Of a stretch of 64,000 nucleotides of DNA, positions 44,201-52,287 are shown in pieces; position 1 is the first letter of the stretch, and each line of letters starts with the position of its first letter. A model generated the notes under the pieces. That model was not told the DNA's origin, searched no databases, and saw only the letters and a list, made by a program, of their open reading frames with translations. The DNA is taken from NCBI GenBank assembly GCA_963691835.1, contig OY829383.1:3162001-3226000 (forward strand), given 5' to 3'. This DNA comes from G963691835 sp963691835. Its GTDB lineage: Bacteria > Pseudomonadota > Alphaproteobacteria > Thalassobaculales > Thalassobaculaceae. A program made the translations under genes and the position numbers.

Positions 44201-45674
44201 GGTCCCCCCTCTTCCAGGTGCGCCCACGGCCAGACTGTCTTTTGAAGCCTCTGTCGAAGACCACGCTGTCTCGGCCAGTCTGACCGGAGCCGCCCCGTCG
44301 GTGGGCACTCTGAGCGCTTCAATGAGCACCCGTCTCACCGTACAGGTCGACGGGCCACCGGTACTGCTGCCTGATGCCGACCTTGCGGGCGAAGCGACGG
44401 GCCGGATTGATCTGGCCCTTATCCCCGCAATTCTGGATCTCGGAGAGGACCGGGTCGTCGGCACGCTGGATGTCGATCTGGCTTTCGCCGGGACCGTTGA
44501 CGCGCCGACCGCATCCGGCTCCGTCTCCCTCTCCGACGGACGGCTGGAGAACGATGCCCTGGGCACGATTGTCGATGAAATCTCCCTTCGCCTTGTCGGA
44601 GACGGAAACCGTCTCACTCTGGAAGCCTTTTCCGCCACCGACGGCGAGGAGGGCACGCTCTCCGGGCGCGGGTCCGTGCGGCTGGATCCGGTGGCTAACT
44701 TTCCCTTCCGCTTCGAGGTGGAGGCCGACGGCTTCACGGCGGTTCGCCGGGACGAGGCGACGGTGGCCGTCGCCATGGACACGAACCTTGAGGGTAACTC
44801 CAAGGGCGCGACGCTTGGTGGCACCGTGACGGTGGAGGAAGCCGAAATCTTCATAGCGGCACCGCCGCCCGCAGACGTGGTCCTGGTTGAGATCGAAGAG
44901 GTTGGCGTCCCTCGAAACCGCCCCCTGGATCGTCCCAAAGAACCTCCCAAGCCGTCGCCCATCCTTCTGGATATGACGATCGACATCCCGGGACGCGCCT
45001 TCGTCCGGGGACGCGGCGTGGATAGCGAGTGGCGGGGGAACCTCAAGGTTGACGGCGACGCGAACCAGCCTTTGGTCAGTGGCTCGATTGAGGTTGTGAG
45101 GGGGGAGTTCAAGGCGGTTGGACGGACCTTCACCTTCGAGGAGGGCTTGGTCGGGCTCAACGGCGACCCTGACATCGACCCATCGGTCGCCATTCAACTA
45201 ACGACCGAGCTGTCGGATCTGGATGTCGACATCAAGGTGAGTGGGACTGCCAAGGCACCGGTCATCGACGTGGTCAGCTCTCCGTCCCTGCCGGAAGATG
45301 AGACTCTCGCACGAATTCTGTTTGGTCAGTCGGTCGCGGAGCTGTCGCCGCTGCAGGCGCTGCAATTGGCGCGATCCGCGGCGATCCTGTCGGGAGAACT
45401 CGACGGCCCAGGGGCGCTGGATGGTGTGCGCGATCAGCTTGGCTTCGACACGATTGATGTCACCGGCGGTGGACAGGGTGGTCTGGAAGCCGCTGGGTTG
45501 TCCGTGGGGAAATACATCGCCCCCGGTGTTTTCCTGCAGCTCGTCCAGGGCTTCTCCACCGGTTCAAGCAAGGCGGTCGTCGAGGTGGAGCTTACCGACT
45601 CCGTGACTGTTGAGTCCGATCTGGGGGCCGACAGTCAGGGCCGGGTTGGCGTCAACCTCAAACTCGACTATTGA
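41235..45674 (+). CDS. tamB: TamB-like periplasm-spanning translocation/assembly protein
   Basis: A 1479-residue AsmA-like bridge protein. A single N-terminal helix (residues 8-30) anchors it in the inner membrane. The long middle is a repetitive beta-rich region of alternating Asp/Gly/Ser-Val-Ala segments, which should form a beta-taco groove for lipid. The DUF490 C-terminal domain (about 1130-1479) has RFEVEADGFTAVRRDEATVAV, GSIEVVRGEFKAVGRTFTFEEG, LARILFGQSVAELSPLQALQLA and ends GRVGVNLKLDY. It matches E. coli TamB in size and ends. Adjacent tamA supports the call; lipid transport is the more recent view of this family. Confidence 0.9.
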   Translation: MGLLRRFLIWALGFVLLVPTTVLLLVVLGLQTEAGRGLLAEGVARASSEAGAPVLIGRIEGRVPFDMTARDISVADPDGIWFEAEALQVVWDPMTLLAGRARLEAVSLIRGKVHRAPQPPEDVQPPPPPSPVRLPPIPAIVDRLIVDGLEISADLAGDPLTIDGRFHARTAGSRITADGSVTAATADGQIGSADLETVLDVAEDTLSVSVVAAADRNSAVLEQMIPVTLPGDILVRLKGDGPVDGWRGRLDASAGDGVGLAGDIVLTRPSGVDLRISLDGAAEVRGLLTDPAFQERAEVIPVRVVTSVAESGDVSLEAFQITGYGAQVSASGLLKPVQQTASMDATLEIWDGERLPVPMSLPRIGGGSVTLTARLDGDTFEAEVNAALREGSFARPEIGVRARSLEAHAEVSGAVHALIGDGPESAAIEASLSVGGIVPLEDTPEPVGAAFETVERIEASLSGSVSRKGRLVIVDRIGVDTNVVSLEGQATATDFAWVELSGSASAPDLSVLEPIIGRAIGGAAAVSADATVGLSPFDVAGFLEAEIQEPALGEPDIDPLLGRIVTVDTAIAAGPDGAIVLDALSVEADLATARGRLSLTAAGAIDGRLTANVPDLSPLTRMAGRSVSGAVETSIDLGGSIDAPAIQVDWKAPGLSIAEVPPLSVVGGSADLLLALAEDRISGDVSAAAQIDGAPASLAASVAIADAGDRLEIRDLLLEGPATRLTGSLNVRPAVQRIDGEVSGDIEDLSALAALSPGDTPEIGGSASIRAVFSSTSGQTGDVSVVARGISVGAVSVEAAEVNGRVEDLFGSRLGRIDGAISGIVAETARIDSTVLAALVDGDAVSASLRLGGSVAVPDGDPLGVTVTGDARGTLSEAGADVVLERFDATIADRRLGLVSPAMIGVAKEGGFLKGLAIAVGESRILADASLTREDLSGQVTVTALPVDIARVVAPSLGLDGRIDVSATVAGSLADPSINVDGTVTNLSPVPPLPGAPTARLSFEASVEDHAVSASLTGAAPSVGTLSASMSTRLTVQVDGPPVLLPDADLAGEATGRIDLALIPAILDLGEDRVVGTLDVDLAFAGTVDAPTASGSVSLSDGRLENDALGTIVDEISLRLVGDGNRLTLEAFSATDGEEGTLSGRGSVRLDPVANFPFRFEVEADGFTAVRRDEATVAVAMDTNLEGNSKGATLGGTVTVEEAEIFIAAPPPADVVLVEIEEVGVPRNRPLDRPKEPPKPSPILLDMTIDIPGRAFVRGRGVDSEWRGNLKVDGDANQPLVSGSIEVVRGEFKAVGRTFTFEEGLVGLNGDPDIDPSVAIQLTTELSDLDVDIKVSGTAKAPVIDVVSSPSLPEDETLARILFGQSVAELSPLQALQLARSAAILSGELDGPGALDGVRDQLGFDTIDVTGGGQGGLEAAGLSVGKYIAPGVFLQLVQGFSTGSSKAVVEVELTDSVTVESDLGADSQGRVGVNLKLDY

Positions 45675-45707
45675 GGCAGCCAGCCCGTTTCATCGTGAGG
45701 AGTTCCC

Positions 45708-46172
45708 ATGTCCGCCGATACCGGTGCCCCGAGCCCAACCGACCGCGCCTTCTATAAGGCGTTCCGCACCGACATCCTCCGGTTCGCCGACCTGGACACG
45801 GTCGGGCATGTGAACAACAACGCGATCGGCGTGTTCCTGGAGAACGGCCGGGTCACCCTGTTCGCAGAGGCTGGGGAGGACATCTCCGCCAATGCGTCTT
45901 ATGGCAAGACCTTCTCGTGGGTCGTCCGGCGGCTTGAGATCGACTTCATTCACGAGATCCGTTTTCCGGGGACGGTCGAGATCGGAACGACCGTGACCCG
46001 CTTCGGCAATTCCTCGTGCGATGTCCATCAGGGCATCTTTGTCGATGGCCGCTGCGTGGTGACATCCAAGACAATCGCCGTTTGCTTCGATCTCGCCAAC
46101 CGCACCTCGACGCCCATTCCCGACAGCGTTCGGGCTGCGTTGCGGGAGAAGGCTGGGGCCCCGGGCGCCTAG
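45708..46172 (+). CDS. Acyl-CoA thioesterase (4HBT hot-dog fold)
   Basis: A 154-residue hot-dog fold thioesterase of the 4-hydroxybenzoyl-CoA thioesterase type. The catalytic phrase is LRFADLDTVGHVNNNAIGVFLENGRV (Asp at about 31), followed by FSWVVRRLEIDFIHEIRFPGTVEIGTTVTRFGNSS. It probably hydrolyses medium or short acyl-CoAs. GTGAGGAG precedes the start. It is 33 bases after tamB and is followed by a palindrome-rich non-coding stretch. Confidence 0.9.
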   Translation: MSADTGAPSPTDRAFYKAFRTDILRFADLDTVGHVNNNAIGVFLENGRVTLFAEAGEDISANASYGKTFSWVVRRLEIDFIHEIRFPGTVEIGTTVTRFGNSSCDVHQGIFVDGRCVVTSKTIAVCFDLANRTSTPIPDSVRAALREKAGAPGA

Positions 46173-46336
46173 AGCAGATCGTCCGGCGCTTGGATCACTT
46201 TGTGATCAAAGCGCAGGTCGTGAATCTCCTCTAGCTAATTGTTTTAGAGGCAAATTCACAGCAGCTATTGGTCCACGGTGTGATTCAATAGCTGCTGATT
46301 TGGCTCTGGCCAACGGGCCAGGGCGTCTTCCGAATT
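46173..46336. repeat. Palindrome cluster resembling a dispersed intergenic repeat
   Basis: 164 non-coding bases between two convergent genes hold two strong inverted repeats. The first is GCGCTTGGATCAC / GTGATCAAAGCGC at 46186-46198 and 46202-46214 (one mismatch, 3-base loop), extended by imperfect AGAG...CTCT ends. The second is CAGCAGCTATTG / CAATAGCTGCTG at 46259-46270 and 46286-46297, extended by CAAAT/ATTTG with a bulge. Between them is TAATTGTTTTAGAG, reminiscent of alphaproteobacterial dispersed palindromes. The region could also act as a bidirectional terminator. Confidence 0.55.
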
Positions 46337-47659
46337 CTACTCGGCCGCCGCTTGAGACACCGCAGTGTCTCCAAAGACGCGGGCGAAGATCGTGTCCACA
46401 TGCTTGAGGTGGTAGGCGAGATCGAACAGGTCTTCGAGCTCCGGGGCTGTCATGAACCCTGCGATCTCTTCGTCAGCCTTCAGGTTCTCGAGGAAATCGG
46501 CACCCTCAAGCCAGACCGGCATCGCGTTGCGCTGAACGGCGGCGTAGGAGGCCTCCCGGCTCATGCCCTTTTGGGTCAAGGCGAGCAGCACGCGCTGGGA
46601 GTGGATCAGGCCGCCGAGCGCGTCGAGATTGCGTTGCAGGTTCTCCGGATAAACGACCAGTTTCTCCACCACGCCGGCGAGGCGGTTCAGTGCGAAATCG
46701 AGGGTCACCGTCGCGTCCGGGCCAATCATGCGCTCAACCGATGAGTGGGAGATGTCCCGCTCGTGCCAAAGCGCCACATTCTCCATCGCCGGGATCACTG
46801 CCGATCGGACAATCCGGGCAAGACCGGTCAGATTCTCCGTCAACACCGGGTTGCGCTTGTGCGGCATGGCGGAGGAGCCCTTCTGACCCGCCGAGAAGTA
46901 CTCCTCAGCTTCCCGAACCTCGCTCCGCTGGAGATGCCGGATCTCGGTCGCCAACCTCTCCACAGCGCTGGCGACGACGCCGAAGACGGCAAATGCCATG
47001 GCGTGCCGGTCACGCGGGATCACCTGTGTCGAGACCGGCTCAATAACCAGGCCGAGCTTCTCCGCCACATGGGCTTCCACGTGTGGGTCGATGTTGGCGA
47101 ACGTGCCCACAGCACCGGAAATCTGACAGGTCGCGACTTCCCTTCGCGCGATCTCCAGCCGTTCCCGGCAGCGGGCGAATTCAGCGTAGTACCCGGCAAG
47201 CTTCAGGCCGAACGTGGTCGGCTCCGCGTGGATGCCGTGGCTGCGGCCTACGGTCGGGGTCATCTTGTGCTCGACGGCCCGGGTTTTGAGCGCGGCCAGC
47301 AAGCGGTCCATGTCGGCCAGCAGCAGATCGATCGCCTGGGTCATCTGCACCGCGAAGCACGTATCCAGCACATCCGACGACGTCATGCCTTGGTGGACGA
47401 ACCGCGCCTCCTCTCCGACATGCTCGGCGAGGTTCGTTAGGAAGGCGATGACGTCGTGCTTCACCTCCCGCTCAATGGCATCGATCCGGTCGACCTCGAA
47501 GGCGCCGCGCTCCCAAACCGCTTTGGCGGCTTCCGCCGGGATGACGCCAAGCTCGGCCTGTGCGTCGCAGGCGTGGGCCTCGATCTCGAACCAGATTCGG
47601 AACTTGTTCTCCGGCTCCCAGATTTCGGTCATCTCGGGACGGGAGTAGCGCGGGATCAT
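46337..47659 (-). CDS. purB: Adenylosuccinate lyase
   Basis: Purine synthesis enzyme that cleaves SAICAR and adenylosuccinate, releasing fumarate. 440 residues. Family phrases: VHQGMTSSDVLDTCFAVQMTQA, VGRSHGIHAEPTTFGLK (catalytic His) and the fumarase/aspartase signature SAGQKGSSAMPHKRNPV with the catalytic Ser. N-terminus MIPRYSRPEMTEIWE is typical. It is divergent from mtnA, 182 bases apart. Confidence 0.97.
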   Translation of the reverse strand: MIPRYSRPEMTEIWEPENKFRIWFEIEAHACDAQAELGVIPAEAAKAVWERGAFEVDRIDAIEREVKHDVIAFLTNLAEHVGEEARFVHQGMTSSDVLDTCFAVQMTQAIDLLLADMDRLLAALKTRAVEHKMTPTVGRSHGIHAEPTTFGLKLAGYYAEFARCRERLEIARREVATCQISGAVGTFANIDPHVEAHVAEKLGLVIEPVSTQVIPRDRHAMAFAVFGVVASAVERLATEIRHLQRSEVREAEEYFSAGQKGSSAMPHKRNPVLTENLTGLARIVRSAVIPAMENVALWHERDISHSSVERMIGPDATVTLDFALNRLAGVVEKLVVYPENLQRNLDALGGLIHSQRVLLALTQKGMSREASYAAVQRNAMPVWLEGADFLENLKADEEIAGFMTAPELEDLFDLAYHLKHVDTIFARVFGDTAVSQAAAE

Positions 47660-47841
47660 GGGCTTGGTCTCTCGGTCGGGTCTATTGGTCGCCGGCGGTG
47701 TGCCGCGGGCAACGGCTTGCAGCGAAGCCGTGCCGCCAAGGTGGCGCGTCGAAGCCGGTGCTTATATCATCCGCGCCCGCGATCGTCACGGTCGCTTACC
47801 CCTTCCGGACCGGTGGGCGGCGTTCGCACGAGGAGGCAGGA

Positions 47842-48951
47842 ATGAAGGTCAACGGAAACCCGATGCGCACGATCTGGCCGGGTGCCGATGGTATCTCGGT
47901 TGAGATCATCGACCAGACCAAGCTGCCGCATGTGTTTGAGGTCGCCCGGCTCAAAACGCTGGCGGAGTCGGCGCACGCGATCAAAGCGATGCTTGTCCGG
48001 GGCGCGCCGCTGATCGGTGCCACCGCGGCCTTCGGCATGTGGCTGGCAATGCGGGAAGACGCTTCGGATTCGGGCCTCGCCAACGCTTACGATGTGCTTT
48101 TCGCGACCCGGCCCACGGCGGTCAATCTACGTTGGGCGCTGGATGCGGCCCGGTCGCGGTTGTCCGTTCTGCCCATCGGCGACCGGGCGGACGCCGCCTT
48201 CGCCCTGGCGGTTGAGATCGCGGATGAGGATGTGGGCATCAACCGTGCGATCGGGGAGGCCGGTCTCCCCGTCATCAAGGAGATCGCGGCCCGGAAAGGG
48301 ACCGGCGAGCCCGTCAACATCCTGACTCACTGCAACGCTGGTTGGTTGGCGACGGTGGATTGGGGGACGGCGACCGCGCCGATCTACCTCGCCCACGACG
48401 CTGGTATTCCCGTCCATGTATGGGTGGATGAGACGCGGCCCCGGAACCAGGGGGCCAGTCTGACGGCGTGGGAGCTCAACAATCACGGAGTGCCGCATAC
48501 AGTTATCGTCGACAACGCAGGCGGCCATTACATGCAGCATGGCTTGGTCGACATGGTCATCACCGGAACCGACCGGACCACCCGGTCAGGCGATGTCTGC
48601 AACAAGATCGGGACGTATTTGAAAGCATTGGCAGCCAAGGACAACGGGGTACCGTTCTACGTGGCACTGCCCTCGCCGACGGTCGACTGGTCAATCTCGG
48701 ACGGAGTGGCGGACGTGCCGATCGAAGAGCGTTCCGGGGATGAGGTGACGAAGATCACAGGGCGGCTTGATAGCGGCGAGGTTGCGACCGTCGTGATCAC
48801 GCCTGACGGCAGCCCGGCCGGCAACCCGGCTTTCGATGTGACCCCGGCAAGGCTGGTGACGGAGCTGGTAACGGAACGTGGACGATGCCCGGCGACGGAA
48901 GTGGGCCTTTTGGGGCTGTTCCCCGAGCAGCGCGCCGCAGGAGAGGACTGA
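47842..48951 (+). CDS. mtnA: Methylthioribose-1-phosphate isomerase
   Basis: Converts 5-methylthioribose 1-phosphate to 5-methylthioribulose 1-phosphate. 369 residues, eIF2B-alpha-like fold. Seen: MLVRGAPLIGATAAFG, NILTHCNAGWLATVDWGTAT with the catalytic Cys, VWVDETRPRNQGA, and ITGTDRTTRSGDVCNKIGTY with the catalytic Asp. The ATG at 47842 has AGGAGG 5 bases upstream. The stop is 2 bases from the aldolase start, so they form an operon. mtnP at 26.4 kb supplies the substrate. Confidence 0.96.
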   Translation: MKVNGNPMRTIWPGADGISVEIIDQTKLPHVFEVARLKTLAESAHAIKAMLVRGAPLIGATAAFGMWLAMREDASDSGLANAYDVLFATRPTAVNLRWALDAARSRLSVLPIGDRADAAFALAVEIADEDVGINRAIGEAGLPVIKEIAARKGTGEPVNILTHCNAGWLATVDWGTATAPIYLAHDAGIPVHVWVDETRPRNQGASLTAWELNNHGVPHTVIVDNAGGHYMQHGLVDMVITGTDRTTRSGDVCNKIGTYLKALAAKDNGVPFYVALPSPTVDWSISDGVADVPIEERSGDEVTKITGRLDSGEVATVVITPDGSPAGNPAFDVTPARLVTELVTERGRCPATEVGLLGLFPEQRAAGED

Positions 48952-48953
48952 CC

Positions 48954-49775
48954 ATGGCGACCGAGAAGCCCGAGAAGAAAGCGAAAAAGAAGGCCGCGCC
49001 GAAGATCGGTAAGGCCGAGCGGGCGCTTCGTCAGAAGGTGATCGATACCTGCCTTCAGATGAACGCCATGGGCATCAACCAGGGCACCTCTGGCAATGCC
49101 AGCGTCCGGATCTCCGACAAACCGGAAGACGGCTTCTTCATCACGCCCTCAGCCATCCCCTATGCGGACATCAAGCCCGAGGATGTGGTCCCGATGCAGT
49201 TGGACGGGACCTGGGCGGGTGAGCGGAAGCCGTCCAGCGAGTGGCGGTTTCACCTGGACATCATGCGCGAACGCCAGGATTGCGGCGCGATCGTCCATAC
49301 TCACGGGGCATATGTCACCACGCTTGCGTGCCTTCACAAGGAGATCCCCGCGTTTCACTACATGATCGCGCAAGCCGGTGGTCCGACGATCCGCTGCGCG
49401 CCCTACGCGACGTTCGGCACACAAGAGCTGTCTGACCACGCGCTGAAAGCGATGGAGGGACGGCGGGCGTGCCTGCTTGCGAACCACGGCATGATCGCGA
49501 TCGGCCCGAACCTGGATAAGGCGCTGGCGCTGGCACTCGAGGTGGAGACGCTGGCGCGGATGTACTGGCAGGCGCTTCAGGTCGGCAAGCCAAAGATCCT
49601 GCCGGACGATGAAATCGCCCGGGTTGGCGAGAAGTTCGGCACGATGGGGTATGGAACCGTGGAGAAGGCAACGGACGAAGCCAAACCCGCCCCGAAGAAG
49701 CGGGTGCCGGCGGCTAAATCCACTTCCCGTCGGGCGCCTGCTCGCTCACGTCCATCTCGGACAACGCGGGGATGA
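48954..49775 (+). CDS. Class II aldolase, probable 5-methylthioribulose-1-phosphate aldolase (Ald2-type)
   Basis: A 273-residue metal-dependent class II aldolase/adducin family protein. Metal His residues are seen in IVHTHGAYVTTLAC and LLANHGMIAIG; the acidic residue is in PSSEWRFHLDIM and the phosphate loop in GTSGNASVRIS. The same fold includes fuculose-1-phosphate aldolase and MtnB dehydratase. Adjacency to mtnA, with no mtnC/mtnD nearby, favours the DHAP-shunt aldolase: methylthioribulose 1-phosphate to DHAP plus 2-methylthioacetaldehyde. The N-terminus (KPEKKAKKKAAPK) and C-terminus (Lys/Arg/Ser-rich) are charged and likely disordered. The last 62 bases overlap the convergent LOG gene. 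Confidence 0.85.
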   Translation: MATEKPEKKAKKKAAPKIGKAERALRQKVIDTCLQMNAMGINQGTSGNASVRISDKPEDGFFITPSAIPYADIKPEDVVPMQLDGTWAGERKPSSEWRFHLDIMRERQDCGAIVHTHGAYVTTLACLHKEIPAFHYMIAQAGGPTIRCAPYATFGTQELSDHALKAMEGRRACLLANHGMIAIGPNLDKALALALEVETLARMYWQALQVGKPKILPDDEIARVGEKFGTMGYGTVEKATDEAKPAPKKRVPAAKSTSRRAPARSRPSRTTRG

Positions 49776-50298
49776 CGGCATCTGTCGTCTCCACCACGGT
49801 GAACATCTCGAGATTGCTTTTCTGTGCGAAGTCGCTGTCGACCGTATGATGGATCAGTGTGACCAGCGGACTCCAGAACCCGTTGGTGTTCACGATCACG
49901 ACCGGCTTCTTCGACAACCCGAGCTGCGTCCACGTCAGGACCTCGAACGTCTCATCCAGCGTGCCGAGCCCGCCGGGCAGAATGACGAACGCATCGGATC
50001 GTTCGTACATCATCCGTTTGCGGTCGTGCATGTTCTCGGTGACAACCAATTCGTCAATCTCGTTGAAGCCGACCTCCCGGCTTTCCAGAAAACTCGGAAT
50101 GATCCCAACGACCTTGGCGCCTGAGGTCAGAGCCGCTTCGGCGACGAGCCCCATCAGACCGACTTTGCCGCCACCGTAGACGAGGTTCATGCCCGCCTCG
50201 CCGATGCGGCGGCCCATATCCTTCGCCGCCTCGTGATAGGCTGGGTCGACCCGCATGGAGGAGCCGCAGAAAACGCAGATGTTTTGAACTTTTGCCAT
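49714..50298 (-). CDS. LOG-family (cytokinin riboside 5'-monophosphate phosphoribohydrolase-like) protein
   Basis: A 194-residue Rossmann-like protein. The signature PGGLGTLDETFE (residues about 113-124) and the upstream VYGGGKVGLMGLVAEAAL are the LOG/lysine-decarboxylase-like motifs that bind nucleoside monophosphate. N-terminus MAKVQNICVFCGSSMRVDP is typical, so the frame extending to 50562 is not used. Bacterial members hydrolyse AMP-type substrates; the physiological role is often unclear. The 3' end lies antisense to the aldolase tail. Confidence 0.93.
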   Translation of the reverse strand: MAKVQNICVFCGSSMRVDPAYHEAAKDMGRRIGEAGMNLVYGGGKVGLMGLVAEAALTSGAKVVGIIPSFLESREVGFNEIDELVVTENMHDRKRMMYERSDAFVILPGGLGTLDETFEVLTWTQLGLSKKPVVIVNTNGFWSPLVTLIHHTVDSDFAQKSNLEMFTVVETTDAVIPALSEMDVSEQAPDGKWI

Positions 50299-50446
50299 GT
50301 GCCCGTGTAGGGCACCCCGGCCGCTCGGGTCAACGTGAAATGCCCGATGCAGGACCACGATGCGGCGCTCTGCCGGAATGCCCTGGAATTGCGCCGTTTT
50401 CGCCCAAGGTCTATTGTCTCGAGAGGATCGAGGGAGGAATGCCTGG

Positions 50447-52273
50447 ATGAAACCCGTGACGCTTGGCGTGATCGGTGTGGTGATCGCCGCTGGTGCGGCC
50501 GGTACATTTCTGTACTTGGAGCAGGATACACCACCGGCCGAGGTGGCCTCCGCACCCGCCACGGCGCCCGCTCCGGCCCCGGCGCCCGCTCCGGCTCAAC
50601 CCGCACCACAGGTCACGGCACCCGCGCCAGCGCCCGCCGCCACGAATGATGAGAAACCGGCAGAGAGCACGGTTGCCATAGCACCGCCGCCCAAGCCGGA
50701 AGAGCCCGCCGAGGATACGAGCCCGAAGTTCGACATCGTGCGGGTGGAACCGGACGGGAGCACGATTATCGCCGGTCGTGCGGCGCCAAACGTCGTCATC
50801 ATCCTGCGGGACGGCAACACGGAGATTGCCCGCGCCACGACCGACGATCAGGGCGAGTTCGTGCAGATCCCCGACCTTCCCCTGGACCCTGGCAACCGCG
50901 TTCTGACGCTTGAAGAGGTGACGCCGGACGGTCAGGTCCGCCCATCCACGGATTCGGTCGTGGTTGTCGTGCCGGAGCCTGGCAAGGACGTCGCGGGCAA
51001 TGAGGCGACGGCCGAGACCGACCGGACCCCGCTTGCCATGGTCATTCCCAGGACGGAAGGAGCGACGGCGCCATCGGTGGTCCTGCAAGCGCCCAAGGCC
51101 CCGGAAACCCCGGGGGCACCCGCCGTTTCGGCCGCGCCCGCGCCGCCGCCCGTGCCGGACACAGCGCCAGCTCCCGCGCAGGTCGCCGCCGCCACTGAGA
51201 CCCCGTCTTCGCCAGACGCACAAGAATCCGGCCAAACCGTGGATACCGCCGCTGCGGCAGCATCGACTGAGGAGACGAACAAAGCGTCTGATCCTGCGGA
51301 AAGTACGGCTGTCGCGAACACGGCGTCTGGCACTGACCGGGCTGGAAAAGTTCAGGTTCCCGGAGTGGTGATCAAGACTTTCCCCGAGACCAAGCAGGTC
51401 GAGGTTCCGAAAGCGCCGGAAACGCAGGTCACCTCCGCGCAGTCGTCTTCAACAGAATCTGCAGCACCGGCGGATAGTGCCACAGCGGCCACTGTGGGGG
51501 CCTCGGCGGGGACCACTGCGGGGACCACTGCGGCGACCGCCCCCGCGGCGCCCGACAAGTCCGACACGTCATCGGATGGATCGGTTGCCGAAGTGCGGAG
51601 CGCATCCGAAAGCCAGGTGGCCGCTTTACCTGCGGGAACGACGCCCACCACGTCCACCTCTCAGGAAGAACCGGCTTCGTCAGCGCCCGCCGCGGCGGCG
51701 ACGCCGGCCTCAACCGCTACTCCAACCCCAACCCCAACCCCAGCCCTTCAGGCGCCGACCGGGGCGGCTGCCACGGTTGAGACAACGGCGCCGACGGCCC
51801 CGTCGGGTGTCGCGACGGGGACGACCGAGACGCTGTCGGTCGACACGGTCGACTATGACGACAAGGGCGAGGTGGTTTTCAGCGGCACCGCCGAACCGGA
51901 GGCCGAGGTTCAGGTCTATGTGGACAACAAGATCGCGGGCCGGACCAAGGCCGGCGACGAGGGAAAATGGGTTCTGAAGCCTGAAGAGGCGATCGAGCCG
52001 GGCACCCACACCGTCCGGATCGACAGAATTGAGCCGACGGGAGATGTGCTCGCGCGGGTCGAGTTGCCGTTTGTGCGGGCGGAGCCGCTTCGCGACCTTC
52101 CGGCGGGGACCGTCGTCATCATTCAGCCAGGCAACAATCTCTGGCGCATCGCGACGCGTGTCTACGGCAGCGGACTTCGGTATACGGAGATCTTTCAGGC
52201 CAACCAGGAACAGATCAGAGATCCGAATCTCATCTATCCCGGTCAGGTCTTCGGTCTTCCGGATGTGAACTGA
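50447..52273 (+). CDS. LysM-domain envelope protein with long low-complexity linker
   Basis: A 608-residue envelope protein. An N-terminal anchor helix (TLGVIGVVIAAGAAGTFLYL) is followed by an Ala/Pro stalk, an Ig-like domain (FDIVRVEPDGSTIIAGRAAPN, about 90-190), a 270-residue Ala/Thr/Ser/Pro/Glu-rich linker, a second Ig-like domain (GEVVFSGTAEPEAEVQVYV) and a C-terminal LysM module (VIIQPGNNLWRIATRVYGSGLRYTEIFQANQEQI). LysM should bind peptidoglycan. The ATG at 50447 has AGGGAGGA upstream. It is divergent from the LOG gene and is followed by psd after 14 bases. Confidence 0.85.
   Translation: MKPVTLGVIGVVIAAGAAGTFLYLEQDTPPAEVASAPATAPAPAPAPAPAQPAPQVTAPAPAPAATNDEKPAESTVAIAPPPKPEEPAEDTSPKFDIVRVEPDGSTIIAGRAAPNVVIILRDGNTEIARATTDDQGEFVQIPDLPLDPGNRVLTLEEVTPDGQVRPSTDSVVVVVPEPGKDVAGNEATAETDRTPLAMVIPRTEGATAPSVVLQAPKAPETPGAPAVSAAPAPPPVPDTAPAPAQVAAATETPSSPDAQESGQTVDTAAAAASTEETNKASDPAESTAVANTASGTDRAGKVQVPGVVIKTFPETKQVEVPKAPETQVTSAQSSSTESAAPADSATAATVGASAGTTAGTTAATAPAAPDKSDTSSDGSVAEVRSASESQVAALPAGTTPTTSTSQEEPASSAPAAAATPASTATPTPTPTPALQAPTGAAATVETTAPTAPSGVATGTTETLSVDTVDYDDKGEVVFSGTAEPEAEVQVYVDNKIAGRTKAGDEGKWVLKPEEAIEPGTHTVRIDRIEPTGDVLARVELPFVRAEPLRDLPAGTVVIIQPGNNLWRIATRVYGSGLRYTEIFQANQEQIRDPNLIYPGQVFGLPDVN
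51485..51750 (+). repeat. Short coding tandem repeats in the LysM-protein linker
   Basis: Low-complexity tracts within the linker: GGGGACCACTGC repeated near 51508-51531, and CCAACC repeated near 51723-51745 (giving Thr-Pro repeats). They could change length by slippage while staying in frame. Confidence 0.6.
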
Positions 52274-52287
52274 GTTAGGTCATCAGC

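Noticed and set aside
42191..45193. 1000-codon open frame antisense to tamB
   Set aside because: Ser/Arg/Thr/Pro-rich, no domain, and covers the coding strand of a well-supported TamB; a GC-rich shadow frame.
47560..47841. Upstream extension of mtnA frame
   Set aside because: Overlaps purB and the strong ribosome site is at 47831.
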